A stretch of DNA of 64,000 nucleotides, taken from positions 248,001-312,000 of the forward strand of contig JAQMWT010000531.1 of NCBI GenBank assembly GCA_029834535.1, read 5' to 3'. Under the pieces are notes generated by a model. The model did not search any database. It was not told the origin of the DNA and saw only the letters and a program-made list of their open reading frames with translations. Positions 30,576 to 40,746 of the stretch are shown piece after piece (positions within the stretch are counted from its first letter, which is position 1; each line of letters begins with the position of its first letter). Position numbers and translations under genes: made by a program. The stretch comes from Chrysophaeum taylorii. Its lineage: Eukaryota; Sar; Pelagophyceae; Pelagomonadales; Pelagomonadaceae.

Positions 30576-33500
30576 TCACCCGTCGATGGAGGCCATGATG
30601 AGGCGCTCGAGCTCGGCGGACTTGAAGTTGGGGAGGTCGAAGGTGATTTCGGCGATAAAGGAGGGCGCCGCCCTGAAGGCGGCGCGGACGGCGGGCTTTG
30701 GGGCGTGGCGGCGGGCCCACAAGGCGGCCGCGCGCTGGAGGAGCTCGAGGAGCCTGTTGGCGACGTCGGAGCGCGTGCCCGAGGGCACGGCCGAGAGGAG
30801 GGCCTTGACGGGATCCGCGAGCGTCGTCGAGGGGTGGTTCGCGCGGGCGCGGGCGAGCAGCAAGGCGCGGAGTCTGGCCATCCATCGCAGGAGGTCCGCG
30901 GCGACGCGGAGCTCGTCGACGACGCGGCGGAGCCTGATCTCGAGAGTTCGAAAATCGGCGCCGTTTCCGCGCTCGAAAAAAAACACCGGTTCGTCATCGT
31001 CGACGTCGGAGGAAAAGAGGTCCTCGTCGTCGTCGTCGTCGTCCAGCAAGTCGTCGCGCGAGGAGTCGAAGAAAAAGCCGAGGTCGTCGTGGCGCCACTT
31101 CCAGAGGTCGCGATCGTCGGGAGCGGCTTTCACGACGTTCGAGAGGCGCCGGAGGTGAGACCTGAGTAGCGTCGCGCGCGCCTCGTCGGAAACTGCGACG
31201 GTCGCGGCCTCGACCAAGCGCGCCACGAAACGGCGCGATACGGCTGCGGCGTCCTCTTCCGACGCTGCCAAGCCGGGCGGCCAGAGGTCGGCCTCGTCGT
31301 CGCTCGCCCGATCGGCAAAATGATCGCCCTTCTGACACTCGGCGAGGAGTCCGCGGCCGCGGCCGTCGGCTTCCGGGTCGCGGCGCTCGTCGCGACCGGT
31401 CACGAGGGCCGCGGCCGCCGCGGCCCGGCGATCGGTCGGCGAGTCGTTCGCGAGTCGACGCCCGTCCTCTCCCGCGAGAAAAGCCGAAAGCTGTTTCTTG
31501 CGAACCTCGACGGCCGCGTCCCCCGTCGACCCCGCGACGGGCGGGTCGTAGCACCAGAGGTGGGCCGAAACGAGGGCCTCGAGCTCGGATTGGGACAGGT
31601 CCTTGCCGGCGTCGGCGCGCCACGCGAGCCCGGCGCCCAAGAGTGTCGTCGCGTCGGCAAACGGTCTCGCGTACGTCGCCATTTCCGGCTCGGTCGGCGC
31701 CGACCGAACCAGGACGCCCGCGTTCCTCTCGGCGCGGCAGATCCGCGCGGCCGCGACCAACGACGCCACCAGAGGGGCTTGCCGCAGCGCGGTCGGCCGT
31801 CGCGCGTCCGAGCCGCCCACAACCACGCAGTCCGCCGCGAACGGTCTCGCGTTCGAGACGCGCGCCGCGTTCGCCGCGCCCTCGGCGTCCGCGACGAATC
31901 CCAGGGAGAGCCCCGTTCCGTCGACCGCCGCCTCGCACGCCCGCGTCGCCTCGTCGTCGGAAGCGCCCCACACCCACACCGTCCCGGCGCTGCTGCTGCT
32001 GCTGTTCATCGTCGCCGCGCTGCGCCACGCGCTCGCGAGCCGCGAAGCCAACGCGCCGCAAGCGGCGGCCGCCGACGCCGCGTCGTCGTTTTTCGTCGCC
32101 GCCGTCCCCACCTTCAGGGCTACGCTGTCGCACACTGGCGGCCGGGTGCCGGCGGCTTTTTGGCCGTTCGCCTCGTCGTCGCGCCGCAGCACGGCGAGCA
32201 CCCTTTCGGCGTTGGTCGCCGCCGCGCCGACCGGCCACGTCGGCACGACCGTGATCGTACCCAGAGCCGCGCATCGCGCGGCGACGACGTCGACCGTGGC
32301 CTCGTCGACCGCGTCGTCCACAAAGGCGTACACGGTGTTGATGCGCCACGCAGCCAGCCTTTGGAGATCCTCCAGGACCCGCGGCACCGCCGCACCCGTT
32401 CTTAAATCCATCGTCGCCGCGCGCACGCGCGCGTCGGGGCAGTCGTCCACCGCGAGCGACGGCAGCTTGAGGGAGAGGCCGTCGGCCGTCGCGTAGAACC
32501 GCAGCAGCTGCGCGAGGGTTCCAACACCATACCGAAGCCCGGCGGCGTCGGCCCCGACGAGCCGCGCGCGCCGCGAACACACGGCGAGCCGGTACGCCTC
32601 GCGACCCGTCGTCGTCTTCCCGCACACCGACAGCCTGATCTTCGCCCCCGCGAACCGCGCGTCGCCGGGCACAACGCCGTCGAGCCGGACACCCAGGAGC
32701 TCGCTCAGCGCCGCGACGGCCTCCCCGAACCCCGCGCTCGCGTCGTCCACGGCCACGTCCACGAAACCCCGCTCCGACGACACTTCCCAGTCGGCCTCCT
32801 CCGCCGACCCGCGCAGCAGCCTGCACCTCCGCGGCGGCGGCCACACCATGGGCGCGCGGCACGACGCCACCTTCGCCGGTGCTGGTGGTGCTGCTGGTGG
32901 TGCGGGCTTTGGCGGCGGTTGTTCTTGATAATTTTTTTGGGGTGCCCCCATCTTCTCCGCCAGCGCGCGTTTGATCCTTTGGTCCTTGGCGAGATCCGAC
33001 GCCGTCTTGCCCGCGTCTCTGCCGTCGCCCACCACCGCGTCCGCGTTCGCGCCGTGCTCGAGGAGCAACGTCGCGACGGCCGCGTTGGAGCTCTTGGCGG
33101 CCTCGTGCAGCGGCGTCGCGCCGTCGTCGTTCACCGCGTCTACGGCCGCGCCCGACGCGACCAGCGCTTTCGCGACCTCGACCTGCCCAAAGCTCGCCGC
33201 CCAATGGAGCGGCGTGTCCCCGCCAAAACTCGCCAAGTCCGTCTCGTGCGCGGCGCCAACGAGCTTGAGCAACGGCTCGACGCGCTTCGCGTCCCCCAGG
33301 GCGACCTGCTGCATCAGCTCGGCGTACGCCGCCGCTCGGCACGCGCCGCCCTCGAGCCACGTCGCGCCGTTCGCTTCCGGAAACGCCCCGAGCCGAAGCA
33401 ACGCGCGGACAGCATCCACCTTGCCGTTCGAACACGCGACCTCCAGCAACGACTGTCCCTCCTCCGACCGCGCCTTGCCCAACACAACGCCCAGCTCCTC

Positions 33501-33656
33501 GCCTTCCTCCAGTTTCCCCTTGAGCGACGTCGCAGCCGACCCAATAATGTCGGCCCGGCCGTACTCGGCCGCAGCAAACAGCACGCGATACTCCTCCTCG
33601 GGAGGACCCTCCTCTTCCGCCGATCCCTCCTTCTCCTCTTCGCTGCTTGACGACAT
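30576..33656 (-). CDS. Ankyrin-repeat protein fused to a GH20-like (hexosaminidase fold) region
   Basis: The 1026-residue single-exon gene begins at the ATG at 33656. Ankyrin repeats occupy about 20-215, clearest in GGDTPLHWAASFGQVEVAKAL and DDGATPLHEAAKSSNAAVA. After a Pro/Ala linker comes a segment resembling the N-terminal and first barrel parts of GH20/HexD hexosaminidases: LRYGVGTLAQLLRFY (about 385), RVRAATMDLRTG (about 412) and LQRLAAWRINTVYAFVDDAVDE (about 430). The usual catalytic Asp-Glu pair is not evident, so activity is doubtful. An Asp-rich stretch and a helical tail end the protein. With ankyrins and no signal peptide it should be cytosolic, odd for this fold. Confidence 0.65.
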   Translation of the reverse strand: MSSSSEEEKEGSAEEEGPPEEEYRVLFAAAEYGRADIIGSAATSLKGKLEEGEELGVVLGKARSEEGQSLLEVACSNGKVDAVRALLRLGAFPEANGATWLEGGACRAAAYAELMQQVALGDAKRVEPLLKLVGAAHETDLASFGGDTPLHWAASFGQVEVAKALVASGAAVDAVNDDGATPLHEAAKSSNAAVATLLLEHGANADAVVGDGRDAGKTASDLAKDQRIKRALAEKMGAPQKNYQEQPPPKPAPPAAPPAPAKVASCRAPMVWPPPRRCRLLRGSAEEADWEVSSERGFVDVAVDDASAGFGEAVAALSELLGVRLDGVVPGDARFAGAKIRLSVCGKTTTGREAYRLAVCSRRARLVGADAAGLRYGVGTLAQLLRFYATADGLSLKLPSLAVDDCPDARVRAATMDLRTGAAVPRVLEDLQRLAAWRINTVYAFVDDAVDEATVDVVAARCAALGTITVVPTWPVGAAATNAERVLAVLRRDDEANGQKAAGTRPPVCDSVALKVGTAATKNDDAASAAAACGALASRLASAWRSAATMNSSSSSAGTVWVWGASDDEATRACEAAVDGTGLSLGFVADAEGAANAARVSNARPFAADCVVVGGSDARRPTALRQAPLVASLVAAARICRAERNAGVLVRSAPTEPEMATYARPFADATTLLGAGLAWRADAGKDLSQSELEALVSAHLWCYDPPVAGSTGDAAVEVRKKQLSAFLAGEDGRRLANDSPTDRRAAAAAALVTGRDERRDPEADGRGRGLLAECQKGDHFADRASDDEADLWPPGLAASEEDAAAVSRRFVARLVEAATVAVSDEARATLLRSHLRRLSNVVKAAPDDRDLWKWRHDDLGFFFDSSRDDLLDDDDDDEDLFSSDVDDDEPVFFFERGNGADFRTLEIRLRRVVDELRVAADLLRWMARLRALLLARARANHPSTTLADPVKALLSAVPSGTRSDVANRLLELLQRAAALWARRHAPKPAVRAAFRAAPSFIAEITFDLPNFKSAELERLIMASIDG

Positions 33657-33748
33657 TCGCCGCTGCCTGGCCACTCGACAGGGGACCCGCCCGCCCGCGA
33701 AGAAGACCCTTCCGGTTCTTCCGGTTTCGGCCGTGTAATGAAAATCTA

Positions 33749-36700
33749 TTACAACCGGACAAAGGAAGGCAAGTCCGCCAACGACGCGAGCGTCGACGTC
33801 GACCGGCCCCCTTCTCGGAAAGTCGACCTATCGCGGTCGTCACTAATCCGCTTTTTGCCTCTCCGTCGCTTCTCGTCGTAGGTGTCCGCAGGAGGAGGAC
33901 CGCCGCCGCCGCCGTCGTCGTCGTTGGGAATTCTCATCTTCTTCTTTTTGGCGTCCGATGACGCGGTCGTCTTACTACCGTCGCGCACCAGGCGCGACCA
34001 CGCCTCCTCGTCGAAGCGGTCGTGCGTCGGTTCGTCGGCGTAATACAACCTGAGCGCTCGGGCGTCGGCGTCGGAGACGTCGAGGCCGGCCGCGCGCAGC
34101 GCGACCGCCAGCTCGGTCTGCGTGAGCATGACTCCTCTATCGAGGAGCTCGCCTCCGTGCACTTGGACGAGCTTGGCAAACTTTGCGGCGTCGCCCACCT
34201 TCTTGGCTTCCTTGCTGGCCCATCGACCGACGGTACGGCGGAGCTTGGCGAGCCAGACGGGATTGAGCCAAGAACTGAAGGTGACGTAGTCGATCGCGTC
34301 CGACTCGTCCGGCTTGGACCACACGTTCCGCACGATGCCGCCCAAGATTCTTTTATCGCCGAATAATTCCGTCGAGGAGCGCGACGCGAGCTTGTCGATA
34401 GCTCGGTCGAACTTTGACGCGGCTATGCTGCCCGTCGTCTTCTTGTCGTATTTTTGGAAGAGCTGCTGGTCGAGCCGAGCAATGTCGTACTTGCCTCTCG
34501 TGCCCTCGACAACCGACCGCAATCCACGCCAAAGCTCTCCTAACCGCTCGCCGCCAGCCACCGCGCCCTGCGCGAACGCGATCGCATCTTCGGGAGGCAC
34601 GGACCCGTCGCCGTCCACGTCGACGTGCGCCAGGAGGGACGTCAGCGTAGACTCGTCCGGCTTTCGAAAGCCCAGGTCTCGCACGATGTACCGCAGGCTC
34701 CTGATCGACAGCTGTCCACTACCCTCGACGTACGACTGTAGAAACTCGACCAAATCCTCCTTGTCGTTCAAAGCTCGCCGATACGTCTCGACTCGCTCGT
34801 CTTCCGTCTCGTCGTCGTGGTTACTCTCTTCGTCAGGCTGCAGCTCAGCTGCCGAGCCCTGCTCCGCAACTTGCGGCGGCGACATCGGCTCCCCGAGCCG
34901 TTCCTTGTCGATCGGAACGATCTCGGGCATGTTTTCGTCGAGCTGTTTGAGGTACTCTTGGTATTCGCCGGCTTGGTCGTTCTCGTGAGGCGCGGCTTCT
35001 TCCAGAGCGCGCACTTCGTCCATCGCTTCCCGCATGCGCGCGGCGATCCGTGCTATCACTTTGGCGTGGCCGACCTTGACGCCAGGAAGCGCCAGCGCGT
35101 CCTCTTCCGTCAGCTGCTCCAAGGCCTCTAGACAGTCCCAGCCGTGCTCGACGAGGGGTCCCACGCATGGCAACAAGAACCCGTAACTGTGGCTCTCGAA
35201 CCATTCTCGAATTTCGGCCCCGCTTGCTTCTTCGTTCGTTCCTTGACGGTCGTCCTCCGCGAACGCCTCGCTTTCCTCCTCCTCGCGCGTCGTGGCGGCC
35301 ACTTCTGCAGCAGAAGCGGCACCAGCCTTCTTCGACGGTTCGTCGCAGTCCGCTCCTTTGCGGCGGCGTTGTTCGCCATCTTCGACGCCGCCGCCGCCGC
35401 CGCCGCCGCTATAGTTTTCTTCGTTGCCGCCAAGGATCTTGTCTTGCGCACCCTCGTCCTGGTTCTCGTCGTCGGGAGGAAGATTTCTGAGCGTTTCTCG
35501 TGCGGCCTCGACGAGCACGTTCCTTTCAGCATCGCCGGCGTCGTTCGGATTATCCACCGAGAAGTCATCTTCATACATTTCCGCCGACGCTTCTTCGTTA
35601 GCGGCTGGATCTTCGATTTCCGCAGTTTCTGTAGCATCGTTTTTAGCGATGCGGGTGGACGAGCCAATCTCGTTCTCCTCTTCCAAGCCAATCACCTTTT
35701 TTTGATCAGCAGTCGCTTCGTTCTCGGTTTGCGCGTGCCCATCCTTGTCGCCATCTTTTGTAGTCCCCAAGCTACTTTTCTGATCGGCAGACACAGTGGT
35801 GGCCACATTATTCGCGCCTCGCGAACGCTTATCCTCGTCGTTCACGTTCTCGCTGGTCGTCAGATCAGCAGGCACTGGAGCCTCATTATTGCCAGGTTCT
35901 TCAGCGTACAACAACAACCCATTCTTGTAGGTGCCCGTCGTGCGCAAGCCGCTCATCTCATCGGTAGTCGCCTTCCCATCGTCGTTCGCGCGAAACCAAT
36001 GTTCTTCGGCGCTGGTATCGTTTACGACCAAGCCGCTCATCTGATCTGCCTCGTTCTCGACGTCCGCCGGGTGCCCATCTTCGTTGGCTTCATCGGCACC
36101 AGCAAAGATCGAGCAGCGCGGTGAAGACGGCGGGGGGGGCTGTAGTTCGTCTCGAACGTCGTTGCGCCGAATCGTCGTCGTAGACCTGCTCGACGGTTGC
36201 GCCGATCGTGGTCTCGATGCCGTAGCAGCATCTCGCAATGTAGAGCTTGGACTCTGAGGCTGCGCGGAGCGAGGGCGCAGTATCGCCGGTTCTCGAGGTC
36301 GGGTACCACTTGGCGGACGCTGGTCAAAATCCCATTCCCAGTCGACGTCATGGTCCGCCGGCATCATCCTATCGCTTTCGGGCAGGTTGGAATCCGCATC
36401 CCACGCGCCGACATCAACAAGCGCTTTCTTGGTGGCTCGCTTGATGGCAGCCACACAAGGCCACGTCCTCGTCGCCAGCTTCGAATGGATCATCACTAGT
36501 TGGGCGATGTTGTTGCTGGAAGTACGCACGGCGAGCTGCACTTCGAGCGCCCCTATTCGCGCGGCGTCCGAGTCCGATATCTCGACGATCGACGTCGCGC
36601 GAACGCGGAATTCCCTCATCGCGTCGACAGCCGCCTCTGCCGCGGCCCGCGCCTCGCGCTCATAGCGTTCGGGGTCGTGGCGCGTGGACATTTGTTTCCC

Positions 36701-38269
36701 GCGGTTGGGCCGCGCCTCCACGGTGACGAGGGCGTCCCATTCGTGGAGGCGCCCGTGCTCGCTCCGGTCGCGCGTCTCAACCTCCGACAGGAGAGCCGCA
36801 CGTCGTTCGTCTGGCGGCGGTGGTCTCGGTGCGAACACCGAAGCGCCCTTGAAATTTCCGGCGAAGATTTCTCGTTCGTATCGCAAGCGTCTTTCGAGTG
36901 CTTTCCACGCCGTACAACGTCCCGCGTATGTCTTGGCTGCCCGCGCGATCGAAAACGTCGGGTAGCCCTCGGGTATTGGCCGCGGTTTTTTATTCGGGGG
37001 CTGCGGCTGGGCCATTCCCTTAAGCTGCTGCTGCTGCTGCTGCTGGTTGTGACGACAACGCAATACGTGCTCGTAGGTACTTTTTGAGACGCGGTGACCC
37101 GTGCGCTGATCATAAGTGTACGCGTCTGCAAAAAAACGTCGCCGGCGCCCTTTGCGGATCGATGATGATGATCCAGCGAGCAACAGCTCAGGGTTTCCGA
37201 GCACCGTCGCCGTCGCCGTACTCACTCTTGCGCGCGCGTGCCGAAACGCCGACCCAACCGACGGTTCCTGTTGCGCAGAACCCCCTCGGTTCTTGCTTTT
37301 GTGCTTGTTGTTATCGTCGCGACCGCGTACAAATGTCCCCCAAGCCGGTTTGGGCGGTCCGCGCTGGGTCGCTTCGACCGTCGGCTGGGCGGCTCGCTCG
37401 ATTGTCACCTTCGGGGGTCGCGGTTGATACTCGCGCGTCTGCTTCGAGTGCCGTCTCCTCCGACGTCGACGGTCTGTCTTGAGACCGTTGTGCGACGTAT
37501 CGCACTCCTCAAGTCGCGCTTCGAGCGCCTCGACCTTGGCAACGAGGGCTTCAACCTGCAAGTCCCTCGATGTGCTCGCAGATTGCAACGGTGACTTCCA
37601 AGAGTGCTGTTGATCTACCAAATTCGGGGGCGCGGCGTTGGATCGAAACTCGACGCGTTGCTGCGGTGCCGCCGAGTCGCTGAAGATTATGACTCTGTTC
37701 GGAGAACATACTCCGTCCACAGTCGGCGGTTTCGACCTTCCCTTGGCGCTGCACGGTCGGGCGCTGGGACCACCACTCTGCTGTTGATGCACCGTCGATT
37801 GCGGTGCTTCCCTAGTGTTCTGCTCGGCAAAAGTAGCAACGCGCGACGAACTTGCTGCTCGTCGGAGAGACTCGGCATCATCGACCTGCTGCTGACGACT
37901 GGCGGCGCTTTCTTGGACGACCTGCTTGATGGCGATGTCGCCCAAAGGTGATGCGTCGTCGTCGTCGTTCTCGTCGATGTTTACGAAATCGTCGTCGTCG
38001 TCCTCGTAGTAGTCGTCCTCATCGTTAGAGCGACGGTTCGACCCATTGTCGTCGAAGTCCGCGGCGTAGGACTCCTCGACTTGTTGTTCGTTGGCCGCTT
38101 CCTCCGGCTCGGCAAAATCCTCCTCATAATTCATGCCGCCCGATGGTTTGTGTGACGCCACTGCGTATGAATTATCGTCGTCGATGTCATCGACGGTCGA
38201 TGGCTCGGCTCGGCTCAACACCTCTTCGACCACATCGTCGTTGTCGTCGGCGTCATGGAGACGCTCCAT
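33749..38269 (-). CDS. Very large acidic protein with SAM and EF-hand domains
   Basis: A continuous 1506-residue frame opens at the ATG at 38269; nine further upstream codons lack an ATG. The first 100 residues are dominated by Asp/Glu, and a short Gln tract (7) lies near 413. A basic middle region holds EGYPTFSIARAAKTYAGR and Arg/Glu helices; a second acidic region spans about 700-1000. A SAM-like domain (about 1018-1081: FLLPCVGPLVEHGWDCLEAL, then LTEEDALALPGVKVGHAKVI) is followed by an EF-hand loop DVDGDGSVPPED near 1210. It looks like a cytoskeletal or ciliary scaffold regulated by calcium, which is inference. The neighbouring divergent gene also has EF-hands. Confidence 0.7.
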   Translation of the reverse strand: MERLHDADDNDDVVEEVLSRAEPSTVDDIDDDNSYAVASHKPSGGMNYEEDFAEPEEAANEQQVEESYAADFDDNGSNRRSNDEDDYYEDDDDDFVNIDENDDDDASPLGDIAIKQVVQESAASRQQQVDDAESLRRAASSSRVATFAEQNTREAPQSTVHQQQSGGPSARPCSAKGRSKPPTVDGVCSPNRVIIFSDSAAPQQRVEFRSNAAPPNLVDQQHSWKSPLQSASTSRDLQVEALVAKVEALEARLEECDTSHNGLKTDRRRRRRRHSKQTREYQPRPPKVTIERAAQPTVEATQRGPPKPAWGTFVRGRDDNNKHKSKNRGGSAQQEPSVGSAFRHARARVSTATATVLGNPELLLAGSSSSIRKGRRRRFFADAYTYDQRTGHRVSKSTYEHVLRCRHNQQQQQQQLKGMAQPQPPNKKPRPIPEGYPTFSIARAAKTYAGRCTAWKALERRLRYEREIFAGNFKGASVFAPRPPPPDERRAALLSEVETRDRSEHGRLHEWDALVTVEARPNRGKQMSTRHDPERYEREARAAAEAAVDAMREFRVRATSIVEISDSDAARIGALEVQLAVRTSSNNIAQLVMIHSKLATRTWPCVAAIKRATKKALVDVGAWDADSNLPESDRMMPADHDVDWEWDFDQRPPSGTRPREPAILRPRSAQPQSPSSTLRDAATASRPRSAQPSSRSTTTIRRNDVRDELQPPPPSSPRCSIFAGADEANEDGHPADVENEADQMSGLVVNDTSAEEHWFRANDDGKATTDEMSGLRTTGTYKNGLLLYAEEPGNNEAPVPADLTTSENVNDEDKRSRGANNVATTVSADQKSSLGTTKDGDKDGHAQTENEATADQKKVIGLEEENEIGSSTRIAKNDATETAEIEDPAANEEASAEMYEDDFSVDNPNDAGDAERNVLVEAARETLRNLPPDDENQDEGAQDKILGGNEENYSGGGGGGGVEDGEQRRRKGADCDEPSKKAGAASAAEVAATTREEEESEAFAEDDRQGTNEEASGAEIREWFESHSYGFLLPCVGPLVEHGWDCLEALEQLTEEDALALPGVKVGHAKVIARIAARMREAMDEVRALEEAAPHENDQAGEYQEYLKQLDENMPEIVPIDKERLGEPMSPPQVAEQGSAAELQPDEESNHDDETEDERVETYRRALNDKEDLVEFLQSYVEGSGQLSIRSLRYIVRDLGFRKPDESTLTSLLAHVDVDGDGSVPPEDAIAFAQGAVAGGERLGELWRGLRSVVEGTRGKYDIARLDQQLFQKYDKKTTGSIAASKFDRAIDKLASRSSTELFGDKRILGGIVRNVWSKPDESDAIDYVTFSSWLNPVWLAKLRRTVGRWASKEAKKVGDAAKFAKLVQVHGGELLDRGVMLTQTELAVALRAAGLDVSDADARALRLYYADEPTHDRFDEEAWSRLVRDGSKTTASSDAKKKKMRIPNDDDGGGGGPPPADTYDEKRRRGKKRISDDRDRSTFREGGRSTSTLASLADLPSFVRL

Positions 38270-38357
38270 CAAGAGAGGCGACGCGATTTGAGACAATCGC
38301 GGCCCTCCAGGTAGTCAGTCATTCGGCTACTTGAATGTGCAAAAACTCCCTAGGTGT
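38270..38357. promoter_or_regulatory. Shared promoter of two divergent EF-hand genes
   Basis: Only 88 bp separate the two outward ATGs as called, so transcription signals of the SAM/EF-hand gene and the EF-hand gene must overlap. If the second gene starts at 38454, the gap is 184 bp. Confidence 0.45.
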
Positions 38358-39999
38358 ATGTATCCTTGTATCCTTGGTTGTTTCGGTTTACAGTCCTGTG
38401 ATGTCACGCCCCACGTTCCGAAAGATCTTGCGCGGCCACGACAACAATCGCTGATGAGAAGTTGGCAAAAGGACGACAAGTGCCATGGTGACGACGACGA
38501 GCCATTCGCCACGCCAAACCTCGACTTTCCCACAATTCGATGGATGGATCGCCATCACAACAAACGCGTCATCAACAGTATTGCCTTTAACGAACGAAAG
38601 ATTACGCAATTGCGGGAGATGTTTCTTCACTTGGACGTCAACTCCAGCGGCGCCATCGAGGTCAAAGAAATCGAGCAAGCCATGCGCCAGTTGACGGCGC
38701 TCAATCCGCTCTGTCCGTTCGAGCGACACAAAGTCCTCGAAACGTTTGAGTCGAGTGACGGCAATGGCACAGGTTCGAACGTCTTCCTCGCTCTTATGGA
38801 TTGCGAGCTGTGCACACAGGATGCATCGACTGGGACGACTTCGTCCAGGTCATGACATCAGACGCCCGCAGCCACGCGTACCCGCTCTTGAGCGACGAAC
38901 AGAAAGCGAACAATAGCCAGCAGCAGGTCTTCTACGAATTCGCGACGCTCTATCGACGACAGATGCTAATAAACGACATCAAAGCCAAAGCCGATACGAG
39001 CCAGGTCGGCGAGGCCTGCGACATATTCCGAGAACTCTTTGAGATGCAACTTACCTCGGACAAACTCGCCGAAGACGCGCAAACTAAGACCAACAGCAGG
39101 ATTCAGGGCAAACTTCGTGTGCAGGCACGGCTGCTTGCTGCGCGGTCCAAGCGTGCCTCGCGGATCATCATCCTGAAGGAGAAAAAAACTCTAGTTGACG
39201 CGTGTTCATCCCGGAATGACGACACATCTACCGCGCAATGGTCCAAGCGCAATCCTCCCTCTCCTCCTCGTGCGCATCATCACATCGATGTTCGTGAGGG
39301 GGGCAATACAGCAAAAGAAGTGGGTCGAAATGCCTGACGAGAAGGCATTTTTTTTTTCACTTTCGTCGTGTTCAGGTGCGAGCGCTGTTGGATTCGATCG
39401 ACGCGGCGCGCGAGGCAAAGTATAACGGAGTAGTACGCGACAATTCGACGATCCCAAAGGGACCGGGAACAGCACCAAGGTCGCCGCCACCACGGGACAT
39501 CGCGCGCCACTGTTGGCCGTGCGATGTGACTGTGGCCGACAGGTCGTGCCGCACCCTCGAGACACCCGCCCCGGCGCCGGCGATGACCTCTGAGGAGTAT
39601 GTAGCTTCGACTTGGGCGCGCGTCTGTGCGGAAAACAGGGTCAACGCGTCTCTCGCGGAAGAGATCAACTTGACTCCTTCGGTAAAAGAGGCCAGGCTTT
39701 CGGCCGCTTTGCGGAACCCTGCGGCGGCGGCTTGCCCGAGCCCGCCGTGGTCGACGCCGCGGGGCAGAGCGAGCATAGCCGCCACCGCCACCACCAGCAT
39801 GGCGTTCAATCACAGGAGTGCGCGAGATTCGAACTTGAAGCGCAGCGGCGTGTTTGTCGAGCTCGCTACCAAGATCAGCAAGCGATCGGCGACACGCGTG
39901 GTTCCGGTCATGGCGCCTGGAAAGCCGCTCGGCCCTCCCCCAACAAAGTCCCGACATCCTCATAAAGAGACGCGAAGCCGACGCCTCATATTATTTTGA
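38358..39999 (+). CDS. EF-hand calcium-binding protein (3 exons)
   Basis: Exons are 38358-38772, 38820-39319 and 39376-39999 (512 residues). Intron 1 (47 nt) is convincing because removal rebuilds an EF-hand loop, SDGNGTG|CIDWDDFVQVM. A first EF-hand precedes it (LHLDVNSSGAIEVKEIEQAM). Intron 2 (56 nt, GTGGGT to GTTCAG) joins NTAKE to VRALLDSIDAAREAKYNG. The tail has a helical segment (SLAEEINLTPSVKEARLSAALRN) and a basic end. An alternative start, MRSWQKDDK at 38454, would remove 32 residues that look less protein-like. The calcium-responsive partner is unknown. Confidence 0.75.
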
Positions 40000-40129
40000 T
40001 AAAATCTGTCACTATACTTAGCACAGCGACCACCAAGTGTCGTCGACGGTCGTTTTTTTTTTTGCCTCAATATAATGTAGCGAGAGGCGCGTCGCGAGAT
40101 GAAGAAACACCACGTCATATTAAAGAAGG

Positions 40130-40190
40130 AGCAGTCGTAGTCTTCAGGACCAAGGTGAATTTGTGACCGTAGATCCGTCATTGCACCAAC
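40130..40190 (-). promoter_or_regulatory. Candidate SECIS element of the SELENOS gene
   Basis: Read on the minus strand, ATGA (40181-40178) is followed by GGATCTACGG, an apical loop with AAA (40162-40160), then CCTTGGTCC, which pairs back with two internal mismatches or bulges, then TGAA (40146-40143). This is the eukaryotic SECIS plan: a non-canonical UGA/GA quartet, a stem of about ten pairs and unpaired adenines in the loop. It lies about 53 nt past the UGA codon, close to the known lower limit for SECIS spacing. I folded it by hand only. Confidence 0.65.
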
Positions 40191-40225
40191 CGGAGCAGCG
40201 CCTCGTCCTCGCGACCGGCAGGCGG

Positions 40226-40606
40226 CTAGCCTCAGCCGCCGGCGCGCGGGTAGCGACCCTTTATCGACGGGCGATATCCGGCCCTGCCGCCGGCGCCGTC
40301 GAGCGGATTGTGCGAGGGTGGTCGCGCCGTGTGCTGGTTGGAAGGGCGTTTTGGGGGCGGTTTCTTTGCCGCCTCCTCGTCGTGCCGTCGTTGCTGTTCT
40401 TCGCGCACTCGTAGCCGTTCGACGTCGAGTACACGACGTCGTTCGGGATCGTCCGCTGCCTTCATCCGGCGTCTGTGCTGCGCTCGGACCAACGCCTCGG
40501 GCCAGTACTCGGGGTGGGACGCAAACAACACCAATACAAAGCCCGCAAGCAGGAACCAACCGTACCGCTGCAGGAGCAATGTGACGTGTTCGAGCAAATC
40601 TACCAT
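40226..40606 (-). CDS. SELENOS: Selenoprotein S (VIMP), UGA-encoded selenocysteine at the penultimate position
   Basis: From the ATG at 40606 the frame reads MVDLLEHVTLLLQRYGWFLL, a membrane span, then a charged helix (DVERLRVREEQQRRHDEE). A Gly/Pro tail follows (NPLDGAGGRAGYRP, then YPRAGG), then TGA (40234-40232), GGC and TAG (40228-40226). The C-terminus GG-U-G is exactly that of animal SELENOS (GGUG), as is the NPLxGxGG motif upstream, so the TGA is read as selenocysteine and the protein has 126 residues. SELENOS is an ER membrane reductase and p97/Derlin partner in ER-associated degradation. A SECIS-like hairpin follows. Human SELENOS is longer (189) mainly in the helix. Confidence 0.9.
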
Positions 40607-40746
40607 TGGAGGAGGAGGACTCGTCGACAAGAACAACAAACTTCCCGTTTCACGGCTTGCGGGCGAGATGTTCCGTGTCGCTCTTCACGTCACAGCCTTC
40701 GTCGAGACATCATCGACACCAGAGGTTAGGGAGTAAGCGCAGGAGG

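Noticed and set aside
30994-33843. A 949-residue open frame overlapping the ankyrin/GH20-like gene on the same strand
   Set aside because: It is Arg/Gly-rich nonsense caused by GC-rich third positions. The other frame has ankyrin consensus and the hexosaminidase-like motifs.
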